DNA from: CAZAEL01 sp964484135 | GTDB taxonomy: Bacteria > Elusimicrobiota > Elusimicrobia > FEN-1173 | Reading direction: 5' to 3' | Length of the DNA stretch: 32,065 bases | Assembly (NCBI GenBank): GCA_964484135.1 | Contig: CAZAEL010000028.1 | Span: 1 to 32,065, forward strand | Shown: piece after piece, positions 1-12,900 of the stretch | Numbering within the stretch: position 1 is the first letter of the stretch | Layout of the letters: every line of letters begins with the position of its first letter | The notes under the pieces: generated by a model | Told to the model about the DNA's origin: nothing | Databases searched by the model: none | Seen by the model: the letters and a program-made list of their open reading frames with translations, nothing else | Translations under genes and position numbers: made by a program

Positions 1-3000
1 GGAACGTGACGGATTCCTGGAGCACGCAGAAGTTCGATGTCATCGGGAACCAGGCGAAGATGGTGTCCGTGACGAGCTGGTCCAAGACGGCGAGCAACGA
101 CGGGTCGATGACGACCACGGACAAATACACGGTGACCTACGACTACGCGGACGACACGGAGGCGAACCGCAGGGCGGGGAGGGTGGGACACCTTTTGAGC
201 GCCACGCTGCAGGGTCGGATCCACTCCTTCACGGAGGACGCTTTCGGGAACAAGACGGACTCCTGGAGCACGCAGAAGTTCGTGGTGATCGGGGGCCAGG
301 CGAAGATGTCCGAGGTGACCAATTCGTCCAGAAGCGTGTCCACGGACGGATCGGTGACGGTGACGGACCCCTATACGGTCAAATACAACTATGCGGGGCA
401 GGGCGTGCTGGGGCCCAATGCGACCCGGGAGCAGGTCCTGGCGTGGATCGCGCAGAACGGCACGGTGGTGGGACATCTGCTGACCGCGGAGCTCATCGGG
501 CAGATTCACTCGAACACGGTGGACGCTTTCGGGAACGTCATGGATTCCTGGAGCACGCAGAAGTTCGAGGTGATCGCGAACATGGCGAAGATGGTGTCCG
601 TGACCAGCTGGTCCAAATCGGTGAGCGCGGACGGGTCCGTGACCACCACGGATCCGTACACCACCTCCTATAAATACCGCGAGGACAGCGATGAAAGCCG
701 GCGGACCGGGACCGTGGGTCACCTCCTCTGGGCCGGCATCACCAGCGTCGCTCCGGTGGAGACGGGACGGGACGGCAAGCCGCAGGTGACGGGGGGCGGA
801 TACCACATCAAGTCCGTCACCATCGACGCCTTCGGCAACGTCACGACCAGCTACTCCAAACAGGAGTTCATCATCCTGGCGGGCCAAGCCAAATTGTCCC
901 GGGTGACCAACGCCTCCTACAGTCTTTCCAACGACGGATCCATCAGCCGCACCGACCCCTATGTGGTGGAGTATCGCTATGCGGGCCAGGAGCTGGGGCC
1001 CCGCGCCACGCTGGCGCAAATCCAGGACTGGATATCAAAGAACGGCGCGAAGCTCGGACACCTGAGGGACGCCAAACTCCTGGGCACCCTGGTCTACGAC
1101 AAAATCGTCACCCGCGTTCCCGTCCCGCGGACATATCCTTATCCCAGGCCCTATCCGTACCCCTACCCCCGGAGGACCTATCCCTATCCGGGGAGAATGT
1201 ACCCCATGTACCGCGGGGACATGCTGGCGCGGCCGTCCATCGGCCTGGCCCCCGACATGATGTACAGGCCCGGGGTCATCTATGTGGAGCGCATCGCTTG
1301 GCGCCCCCGTTACGACGGCCTCATCCACACCACCACCACCGACGCCTTCGGGAACGTCACGCAGTCCTGGTCCAAACAAACCTTCGTGATCATCGCCAAC
1401 CAGGCGAAACTGGAGACCGTGACCACCTGGTCCCGCACGGAATCCGTGGACGGCTCCACCACCGTCACGGACGCGTACACCATGACCTACACTTATAACG
1501 AAGACACGCTGGAGAACCGGGAAAAGGGACGGGTGGGTCACCTGATCAAAGCGGAGATCACCTCGCCCAACGTCGCCAACCCGCAGGGCATCACCGGCCA
1601 ATACAAGATCAAGTCCACCACCACGGACCCCTGGGGGAACGTGACCGTCACCGTCTCCAACCAAATCTTCGAGATCATCGGCAACCAGGCCAAGATGGTG
1701 AGCATGACCACCGCCTCCCGGACGGACGGCAGCGACGGCTCCGTCACCATCACCGAGTCTTACACCACGACCTACACGTACAAACTGGACAACGAGGCGA
1801 ACCGGGCCGCCGGCGTGGTGGGACACCTCCTGAGCGCCGAGATCACATCGGGGTACGTGACCAACCCGGCGGGCATCGGCGGCCAGTACAAGATCAAGTC
1901 GACGACCACGGACGCCTGGGGGAACGTGACGGTGTCCGTCTCCAGCCAGGTCTTCCAGGTCGTCGCCAACCAGGCCAAGATGGTGAGCATGACCACCGCC
2001 TCCCGGACCGACTCCACGGACGGCTCCACCACCATCACGGATCCTTACACGATCGAGTACAGCTATTGGGGCCAGAACCTGGGTCCGGACGCGACGAAGG
2101 AGCAGATTCAGTCTTGGCTCAGCGTGAACGGTCTGAAGCTGGGATGGCTGAAGGCGGCGGAAGTCACCTCCCCCGATGTGCAGAATCCGGCGGGCATCAG
2201 CGGCTCCTTCCAGATCCGGACCACGACGCTTGACGCCTTCGGCAACCTCACGGTGTCCGTGTCCCGGCAGACTTTCATCGTGGTGGCCAACCAGGCCAAA
2301 CTGTTCCATGTCACCACCGCCTCCCGCACCGAGTCCGTGGACGGTTCCATCACCGTCACCTTCCCCTACACCGTCGAATACAGCTATTACGGGGACACGG
2401 CGGAGAACCGGCGGCTGCGGCGGTTCGGCCAGGTGTCCGGCGCCCGGCTGGTGCCCACCGACAACTGGATGGGCCTGCCCATGCAGCCCATGATGAAGGT
2501 CATGGGCGGACGGTACGACGCCTTCCTCCCCTGGCGGCGGGATGGCGTCATTTACTCCCAGACCACGGACACCTTCGGCAACGTCACCTATTCTTGGAGC
2601 CACCAGACCTTCAAGGTGGTGGCCGGCCAGGCCCGGTTGCACATTGTGACCAACTGGTCCCGGTCCGAGACCATCGACGGCACCGTGACCATCACCGACC
2701 CCTACGCCGTCCAGTACAATTACTATGAAGCCACGGCCGAGAACATCGCGGCCAAACGGGTCGGCAACCTGGAATCGGCCGTGCTCCTGGGCACCCTGCA
2801 GTACACCTATGGACAGACCGTCACCCAAAGAGTGTATCAGTCCGCGCCGTCGGTCATGCCGGAGCGCCCCTGGCTGCGGGATTTCTTCGGCACTTTGCAC
2901 GATGTTTTCCTGGAAGAGCCCTATTACACGGGCGGAGACTGGGGCCGAGACACCTGGGAAAAAGCCCGGGCCAAGATCCTGCCGTGGAACCAATACGTCT

Positions 3001-3911
3001 GGACCGAGGTGACCATCTGGCGGCCCTACCCGATGCCCAAGGCGTACTACGACGGCACCATCCATTCCACCACCACGGACGCCTTCGGCAACGTCACCCA
3101 CACCTGGAGCAAGCAGACCTTCGAGATCATCGCCAACCAAGCCAAGCTCAAGACCGTCACCACCTGGTCCCGCACCGAGGCCGTGGACGGCGCCATCACC
3201 GTAACCGACCCCTACACCATGGTGTACGTGTACGCCAAGGACACGGCGGAGAACCGGAGGCTTCGTCGGGTGGGCGAGCTGGAGGCGGCTTTCTTGAGGG
3301 GCGTGATCCATTCCCGCACCACGGACGACTGGTTCGGCACCACCACGGACACCTGGACCAAACAGGAGTTCATCATCGTGGCGGGCCAGGCGCGCCTGAA
3401 GTCCGCCACCACCTGGTCCGTCACCACCAGCCTGGACGGCACCGTCACGGTCACGGACCCCTACACCGTGGTCTATACCTACACCGGCGAGGGGCTTTCC
3501 CGCGACCAGGTCAAACAAATGGCCCTGCTGGCCCGGTCCATCGGGTCCCGCGTCGCCTTCGGCGTCATGATCGACGCGCAGCTCATCGGACAGATCCACA
3601 CCACCTCCACGGACACCTTCGGCAACGTCACCGAATCCTGGAGCACCCAGGAGTTCATCATCATCGCGGGCCAGGCCAAGGTCCAGCGGGTCACCACCCA
3701 TTCCATCAGCACCCAAAAGGACGGCACCGTCTCCGTGACCGATTCTGTGGTGGAGTACGACTACTATGAATACACCGCGGAAAACGTGGCCCTGGGACGC
3801 GTGGGCCACCTGCGGGACGCCATCGGCTGGGGCCACACCTTCACGACCACCCTGGTGTGGGACGATGCGAAGAAGGCCTACATCCCCAAGACCTCGGAGA
3901 CCTGGTTCATT
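1..3911 (+). repeat. Twelve-unit array of a roughly 95-residue beta module (DAFGN repeat)
   Basis: Units begin just after a D-[AT]-[FW]-G-N-[VKL] motif, at about bases 9, 255, 540, 843, 1359, 1644, 1929, 2250, 2586, 3096, 3345 and 3630. Each has the same order: SWS-x-Q-x-F, then [IV]-[IV]-[AG]-x-QA[KR]-[LM], VTT-x-SR, DGS-x-T-[VI]-TDPYT, Y-x-Y, VGHL, a basic or polar loop, then TTTDAFGNV. Lengths are about 82-112 residues, except units 4 and 9 (about 170), which carry insertions. A decayed thirteenth unit (DYQIVAGKAVLKEQ) lies near 3912-3960. The alternating Thr/Val/Ser pattern suggests beta strands, as in secreted adhesin or RHS-like stalks. The consensus resembles no family I can name with confidence. 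Confidence 0.9.
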
Positions 3912-6900
3912 CAGGACTATCAGATTGTCGCGGGCAAGGCCGTCCTGAAAGAGCAGCAGTCCGTCACGTACGAGGGCGAATACGTGGGCGGCGCCTCGCC
4001 CCTGCCGCCCGAGATGCTGGCCCTGCTGCCGGGGTACGGCGGGGGCTCCGTTACGCCCGTTTCTGGCGTTCCCGGAGAGGTGACCACCCTGCCCGTGGTG
4101 GTGGGCGGCGACGGCGTCAACTTCATCCAAGGCATCCCCACCTGGCTGGCGAACGCGTACAAGGACATCCTGGCGGGATTGAAACTCAAGAAGCCGCCGG
4201 TGTTCCAGGCCAACCAGCGCCGCCTTAGCGCCAAGCAAAAACAGTTCGATCAGGCCACCACCACCCTGTTCGCGCAAGTCCGCGAGGGGTACGAAAGCTG
4301 GCTGGCCGGCCATTCCCAGGAAGGCGGCCAGGGAGACCATTCCAGCGTGTTCCAGAACGGCGGCTGGAACCCCGACGTCCTGCCCGTGGTGGAGACCATC
4401 TCCAAAGACGACGAACGCTCCACCCGGTTCGGCGATCTGGTGCAGGGGGTGTGGAATTGGTTCCAGAGCAACTTCGGGTTCTCCTCCCCGGACCAGGGCA
4501 CGGGCTTCATGGAAGGGGAGCCCACGCCGGGGCAGGGCGGCACGCGCGAAGGGGACCTGCTCACCCAGATCGCCAAACAGCCCCGGTTCATGGACCGGCT
4601 CCTCAAGTTGATCAACAAAATGAATCCCAAGGTGGCCCAACTGCTGGCCAGCTGGCTTCGGGACCAATGGGGGGTTTCTGTCGGGGGAGACGGACAGTCT
4701 TTCAGGGAGGGAGAACCCACGCCCGGCCAGGCCAGGCTCTGGCCCATTTTGGACAAAATGAAGGCCACCGGGTTCTTTGACAAACTCCTCAAGCTCCTGT
4801 CGGGCAAGGGGGGCAACGCCCGCTTCGACAAGATCGCGAAGCTCGTGACCGACTGGTTCAAAAAGAATTACGGCTTCCTCAGCTCGGGCGGTCCCGTGGC
4901 CACCACGACCACGCCTCCCAGCCAGTTGCCGGACTTCGAAACCACCTACCAGGCCCTGACCGCCGGCAAATTCCAGGACCAGGACGGGGACGGCTTCATC
5001 AAGGGCTCCGTCACGTACACCCGCGTGGTCTATGAGATCGACGCGGTGGGCCACCAGGTGGGCGCGACCGGTTACGGCTGGACCCAAAGCTACGACAAGA
5101 TGTTCCACGACCCGGACGGGGACGGCAACGGCATCTACAAGGAGAAGAAGACCTTCTCCGAGTTCACCCAGACCTACACCGTGGTCATGGGCAAGGTCCT
5201 CCTGGCCAGCCAGACCACCATCACGGACTCCCGCGATCCCCGCAGCACCCCCAACGCGGACGGCTCCTGGGAGCGGCAGGTCATGACCGTGTACTACCAG
5301 TACAACGCCGTGGGCATCCTGACCAAGGCCTGGGGCGTGGGCACCATCGAGAGCGACGACACCGCGGCGTATCAAGCCACGGACCCGAACGCGCCCAAGG
5401 GCGGCCACACCATCGGCACCATCACCCAGACCTACACCATCATCAACGGCCAGGCCAAGCTGGCCAGCTCCACCACCCACAGCACCACCCACGGCGCGGA
5501 CGGAAAGACCACGACCTCCACCATGACCACCACGTACCGTTACGACCAGGTGGGCCGGCTGATCGGCGCGTCGGGGCACGGCACAAGCCACGGTCCGGAC
5601 GGCTCCAGTTCCATTTCCCAGACCTACATCATCCATGAGGGCCAGGCCCTGTTGAAAACCTCCACCACCCGCTCCAGCGGCTCCACGGTCACGGTCACTT
5701 ACACGTACCGGGACGGGTACCTGGTGGGCGCTTCGGGCCGCGGCACCGTGGACCACGGCTGGATCATCCAGAAGTACGCCATCTTCAACGGCGTGGCCAA
5801 GATCACCTTCGTGAAGATCCACGCGGAGGACTCGGGCACGGAGAGCGGTTCTGAGACGAGCACCTCCACCTCCACCACCACCGACCCCAAGACCGGAAAG
5901 GTGACCACGGTGACCGTCACGGTGACCGTCAGCTGGGAGGTCCACTGGTGGTGGTCCTATGACAAGGAGGAGAAATACAGCTACAACGACAACGGCGTGC
6001 TCACCGGTTACAGCGAGTGGGAAAACTCCGACTCGGGTTCTGAGACCCACACGTCCGTTTCTGTTTCCGTGAGCGTCCATGTGGAAACCCCGAACATCTC
6101 CGTCGGCGCTCCCGGGTACACGAACTACACCATCAACAACGGCGCTCTCCAGGGCGGCGACAACGTCTGGGTGGACGGCGTACAGATGACCTCCGTGGAC
6201 GTGGCCAACATCAACGCCATGGCCGCGGCCACCGGCACCTGGGTGGGAGGCATCACCGCCGGCCCTTCAGGCGACGTCAGCGTCAGTTTCGCCGTGTTCG
6301 ACGGCGCGGTCACGCCCGGGCAGCCCCGCGACGGCAATCTCAACCAGATCGGCGGCTTCACCGTGGGCTTGGACACCATCAACAACATCTCCGCCGGAGA
6401 CATGGCGGACCTCTCGGCCTTCTCCAACGCGCTTCAGGAGGGGGTAAGCGCGGAAGAATTCTTCAGCCAGGCCGGCGCCCTCTACGACGCGGGGATTATC
6501 GAGAGCGTGTCCGTGACCTACCTCTCCATGAACGGCAACGATCAGGTGACGTCGTCTTTGAGCCTCACCTACGGCCCCAACGGCGGGCAGGCCGTCACCA
6601 CGACCTACCAATATGATGCCAACGGCAACGTCACGGACGTGACGGAAAGCGTCCTCAATTCGGACGGCACGACCTCCTTCAGCTCAACCCACTTCGAGTA
6701 TGACGACGCGGGGAACATCACCTCCAGCACGATGACGGACGGGGAAGGCAACGTCTACACCACCACCTACGAATACACCTACGACGCCAACGGCAATATG
6801 ACCCAAAGCGTTGCCACGACCACGGACGCCGACGGCAATGTGACCAACGTGACGACGACCGTCAACACCTACGCGCAGAACGCCGATGGAACCTACTACA

Positions 6901-9900
6901 AGGACTCCAGCACCGTCCATATCCATTCGGTGGATGACGAAGGGAATGTCACGGACCTGACGCGGTTCTTCACCTACGATGCGGCAGGCAACGTGTTGTC
7001 CGCGGACGGTTACGGCACCATCCACGGCGCGGACGGCAGCGTTGGATACATCAATGAGGACTATCAGATCGTGACGACCACCGATGACAAGGGGAAAGTG
7101 ACGACCCAGGCCAGGCTTCAGGAGGTCCGGACCACGATCTACCAGACCGTGACCGTCGTGACCCCGGGCACCACGGAAGGCTATTGGGACGATTCTTACG
7201 CCCAGTATGGGGAAGACCCGGTCTGGGTGGAGGGCACGGACATCGAGACCACCACCACGACCACCTCCGTCTTTAGCCGGACGGAAAGCTACTACTATGA
7301 TGACTACGGCACCCAGATCGGCGCTCCCACGGTCACGGAAAAGTCCTGGTCCTACACCACGAGCACCGTGAAGGACACCGCGACCAACGGCAAGCAGATC
7401 TATCAAAGGTACGTCAACGGCCAGCTCCAGCAGGGCGCCATCTGGAACGGACAGGTGATGACCCAGGCCGCGGTGAACAGCATCAACCAGGCGGCCGCCG
7501 ACGCCCAGGGATGGGTGGGAGGGTTCACCGTGGACGCCGCCGGGAATGTCTCCGTTCAGGTCATCACCTTCTCCCAGCCCATGGCGCCGGGGCAGTCCTT
7601 GCCCGCCGGGGTGGAGGTGACCGGGGGTTTCAAGGTGACGATCGGCCAGATGACCCCCGCCGCCGGAGGACAGGTGGGGATCGCCATCAATGCCGGCGCG
7701 TACGCGGAGATCGGGCAGCTGAACGACCTGAGGAGCGGTGTCAGCAGCGGCAACGCCGTTGATTTCGACGCCCAGGCCAGGTCCGATTTCAGCGAGACGG
7801 TTCGGGACTTCCAATTCATAGACAGGGACAGCATTGCCATGACGATCGTAACCGCCGACGGCGTCACGGTGAACATGGACATGAACGCTTCCGGAGGATT
7901 CCAGACGCTCTACGGGTCCAAGGACGGTCAATTGGTGATCCTGGGGCCGGCGATCGGGGGAGACAGCATCCTGGGAGACAGGAGCTTTTACGGCATCGTG
8001 AACGGCGACACCATAGAACGAAGCCAGTATGTCTCCATCAACCGGACTTTGCGGGATCAAAACGCCACGGGAGCCGTGACCCTTTTCCCCAGCCAAGCGG
8101 ACGGCCGCCTGACGGCCATAGCCCAAGACCAATCGGACGCCTATATCACGGCGATCGTCGCCTCCGACGGCTCGGTGTTACAGCTCACCCGTTCCATGAA
8201 CGGCCAGCTCCTGAGGCTGGCCGACGGCTCCTACGGTGTTTTCAACGGGACGGCTTTGACCGAGACGCAGTTCAACGGCATCAATCAGCAGTTGTCCTTG
8301 AACGGGGCCAGCAAGGGGATGGTGAGCCTCATGATGACGGACGACGGCATCCGCGCCTCGGCCTATGACAGCCGGGGAGAGGTGACCATTGTGGACGTTT
8401 CCATGGACGGCTCGACCCTTCTGGCGCGGTCCGTCCGCGGGGCGGACATCCCGGAGGCGGCCGCCTCCCTGCCGGGAGAGCTGGGTTCCGACATGGCCGG
8501 TAAACAGGTGGATTACGTGATGCTGTCGGCCGACGGCCAGGTCATGAGCGAAATCCACTATACGGACGGGAGCGCCTTGATGTTCGACCTGGACAACGAC
8601 CAGGTCCAGTATTTCAACTCTTCCGGCGAGCTGGAGGCCATTTATGGGGTCACGCAGACAGCGACCCAGGTCCGGGGCGGGGTGGATGCCGGGCAGTCCG
8701 TCATGACCTTCCGGGGAGGGGAGAGGACGGCGACTCTTCTGAGAGGGGATGACATCCCCGCTTCCGTGAGGAGCTTCTCAGGCGATTTGGGGACCGCGGT
8801 CAACAACCGCGCGATCGACTATGTGGTGGTCTCCAACACGGGCGAGCCCGTCCAAGTCGTTTATCAGGACGGCAGCCAATTGATTCTGGATACGGCCAAT
8901 GGCACGGCCATGCTGCAGGGGGTGGACCGGGCGACGATGGCTTCCTTCGGCCTCGATGGCACATTCGCCGGCGGCACCCTGGTTTTCAGCCAGAATACGG
9001 GCGGCGAGATGAGGGCGACCAGCGCCTCCACCGCCAGCGGCAATATCACGGTCAACATCCAGGACGGGCGTGCGGATCTTAATACGGTGTTCGTCCGGGA
9101 GGGGGTGACCCTGTCCGCCTCTGAGTCCAACTGGTTGAGTGCCAATGGCTATGAACTCCCCGCCTTGACGGGCGTTGACGGGACTCCCTTTGAAGGCGGG
9201 GTCATTATCTTGTCGCGGACCGGGACCGGCGCGACCGCGGTCGTGTCGGTGATGCTGCAGAGCGCGGACGGGAACCTGACGATCGGGGTGAACGCGAACG
9301 GGACTTTGAACACGAACCAGGTGTTCCGGCGCGAAGGGACGACGTTGAGCGCGACGGAATCCTCGTGGATGACGGCGCAGGGATACACGCTGACGCCGAC
9401 GGGGACGGCGGACACGCCGTTTGCGGGCGGGATGATCATCTACTCCCGGGACGCGACGACGGGCGTGGTGTCGGTGATGCTGCAGAGCGCGGACGGGAAC
9501 CTGACGATCGGGGTGAACGCGAACGGGACGATCAACCCGGCGACCCTGTCCATCCGCCCAGGCACCACGCAGCTCTCTCAGGCCGAAAGCCGTTGGCTGG
9601 GGAGCGTCGGTTACCGGGTGGGTGATGCGTCGGATGTGGATCCCGGCTTGTTGCGATCCGGTTTGACCGTGGGCCTGGTCTTGATCGGCACGGGTGAAAG
9701 GAGCGGTCAGGTACAAATCATCTACACGGATGGACAGATGGATGTTCTTGCGGGACGCGGCGCGAACCGGACGCTGACCCAATACGATGCCGCCGGGAGC
9801 ATTATGGCGGTATACGGGGTCCGGCGCGTCCAGGGGGACAGCGCTCTTGGAGAGCTGGTGCTTGGGCCGGAGATCTCCCATCGGGCGACCACGGAAGAGA

Positions 9901-12900
9901 TCGAACAGTTCAGGACCAGCGGTTGGCTCCGTTCCGACGCGGAGGTCCGGATGGCTTTGGTGGGGGCGGACGGCCAGATCCAAGTCGTCTATACCGACGG
10001 GTCCCAGGACATGATCACCAGGCCGCGGGGCGGCGACCCCGTGGTCATCAGGCGTTTCAACGCCGAAGGGAACATGACGACGTTCCACTACGGGAGCACC
10101 ACGCTTCATGCCCGATATAACGCCACGACCGGGGAGTTTATGGGTTTCAGCACAACGGCGGACGGGACCATCATGACCAACCCGCTGGAAATGGTGAAGG
10201 CGGGCGTGGATGGGGATGCCATCAGCGAGGTGTTCGGGCTCGAGAATATGACGTTTGCGGCCATCTACAATGACAGCGGTGAGATGACCTCGTACACCAT
10301 CGGATTCAGGATCACATTGGATAACGGCGCCGATGTGGAACACGTGGTGCGTTATGACATGAATGACCAGGTCATGGGCACCATCATTGAGGTCCATACC
10401 GAGGACGGCCAGTGGATGTACTTTGGGGACGGCTGGGCGACCAGCGGCAACATGTACACCAACGACGACAGGCCGGATCCCTTTGCCGACAACCAGGGCG
10501 CCATCGCCTATGTGGGCTCCGGTCTGGCCGTTGGCCAGACCACCATCGACGGCCGGCCCGCGTCCGTCTCCGTGGTGTTTGACCAGCAGACGAACCGTTT
10601 CGTCATAGAGGTCACCGTGGATTTCACGAATCGGCCCCTCACGATCTCGGGTTCCGGCCAAACGGTGCAGTTGGCCGGGCCGGCCGTTCTGGCTTTCAAC
10701 GCGGACGGCAGCTACACGCTCCGGCAGCACGCCCGCCTGAGCGACGGCCGCGCCCTGTACGCCGGCGCGACCCTGGCCGTCACCTCCGAGGGCTTCCAAG
10801 TGACGACGGGTTTTGTGGGAGCCATTTCCAATGACGGGCAGAGCCTTTGGGACCAGGACAGCGGCACGCGAGGCATGTTCGACTATCACTATGGCGCGCA
10901 AAGCAACCTGCGCTGGGTCTGGGAGGACAACGGCAGCCAGGGGAGCTGGGAGGAATTTTCCGCCTCCTACGCGGGAGACATGGTCATCGTCAACAACACC
11001 ATGGTATCCATGAACGCGAGCGTCAGGGCGGTCCTTGTCCAAGTGGGCGTGGACAACGCGGTCATCAGCGTTACGGGAGACATGACCAGCCTGTCCCCGG
11101 GCATGCAGAACGCCATTCTTCAGGGGCAAAGCACCGGCGGGCAGGCTTACGCCGACTTCGTGGTTGAGGGACGGTATATTTTCAGCGTGGTCGGGGTTGA
11201 CGAAGAGGCGGGCGAGGTGGTCGCCCAGGCCGGGCTTGACTTCCTGTCCTTCTCCGGCGGTGTCGTGGTGTCTTTCAACGGCCGCAACGACCGTATCTTT
11301 ACCGTGGACGGGATCGAGGTGGCCAACTACACCTACGCCGCGGACGGCCGGAGCGGTGTGCTTCATTTCGTGACCGGCGAGTGGCGGGTGGGCGACAACG
11401 TCATCCAAGTGGGACAGCAGGACATGGCCTTCACCGTTGGCGAGGACGGTTCTTATACTTTCCTCCCCAGCGGCGACATTGAGAGCCAGATTTCCGATGT
11501 CATGAGCAGCTATCCGTCTGCGTTTAGTGGAATGGAACAAGACGTGGAAGCCTACATGCGGGGGACGGGCGGCGAGAACATCGGCCAGGCCCTGGTGCTG
11601 TACGGACAGATGTACCAGGCCATCCTGGACGGCCGGGACGCCATCAAGTCCGGACGCATGACCGCTCAGGAGGCTTTCGATGTGGTCTATGACATCGCGG
11701 GCCAATTGGTGGAACTGGGTTTTGACGGCACCTCCGGGGGCTCTTCAATGGATCTCGGCAACGACCCTTACGGCGGCGTTGGAGGGTCCCTTATCATGGA
11801 ATACTTCATGTCTGTGGAAGGGGGATATGAGGATGAATACAAACTAGAACAGATCACTGCCGCCTTTACCAGCATCGCCGAGTTCGGACGGGAGATGCAG
11901 TCCGTGGGTACGATGGACTTGGCGGGCGCGGAGGTCCTCTCCACATTCGTCGGGACGGATGGGGTCACGCGCACCGGCCGGGCGACCGTCCTGGAAGGGG
12001 GACTGACGCTGAATAACGCCGGCATCCCCGTATTTGCCGGAGTGATTCGGGGAGACCAGACGGCCCGTGCGCCGGAGGTCGGCCAGGGGGCCCAGACGAC
12101 CGTGCCGGAGGGGAACGCCGGTGGCGCGCCCCGCGTCACCACGGACAGGACCGAATGGTCCCTGCTGGCTCAGAACGGAAACACCTACTTTGTCAGAGGG
12201 GACGTTGAATACAGGGAAAGCGAATCCCTGGCCTTCGCCGAAGGCGCCGTCATCAAGTTCGACTTGGCCGGGGGCACTGTGTTCGGCGTCACCTTCGCCC
12301 GTCCCGACGCTGCCTACCGCATTCAAATAGGCCAGAACAATTCGATCATCCCGCTCTTCGATCAAGTCCTCGAGCCCGGGGACGTGCGTCTGGTGCCGGC
12401 GCCGGGGACGGACCGGGTGTTTTTCCAGGGGGTGGAAATGCTGGCCGGTCCTCAGGGTTACGTGGCCCTGCGGGTCATGGAGAACGAACAGCTGGGGCGG
12501 TATTTCCTGCCCGTGGAAGGAACCCTGGCCCCGGTCAATGAGATCATCCAGATTGACGACAATTCGTCCATCCGCGTGGAAGGCTTCATGGTCATGGGGG
12601 CGGAGAACTGGCAGCTCACGGTGGGGGATGGGACCCGGCAGACCGGGACCGTGACCGTCGCCTACAGCCAAAGCGGCAGCTATCGTCTGGACGACGGCAC
12701 CGTGGTGGATCTGGGGACCGGCCCCTATGCGGCGACCTTGACGGTCGACAACATTCAATGGGTGGACGGTCAGATCGCGATCAGCGGCCGGCTGGAGGGG
12801 TATGTGGGCTGGCAGTATGAGCCTCCCGCCGACGCCGGACAGCAGAACGAGGGGGGCGAGCCGGTCCCGACCTACACGGACGTGGATTTGATCGGCTTGG

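Noticed and set aside
6..8. GTG at base 6 as the start of the giant gene
   Set aside because: It falls in the middle of a conserved repeat motif (G-N-V-T-D-S-W-S), so the frame continues upstream of the window.
1..3911. CRISPR array or satellite DNA in the repetitive left part
   Set aside because: The repeats are 250-500 bases, diverged at the DNA level and kept in frame, so they are protein repeats.
1035..6080. Minus-strand open frame of 1,681 codons opposite the repeat region
   Set aside because: It is a shadow of the plus-strand gene. High GC at third positions removes stops on the opposite strand, and the translation is a Gly/Val/His/Asp-rich sequence without domains.
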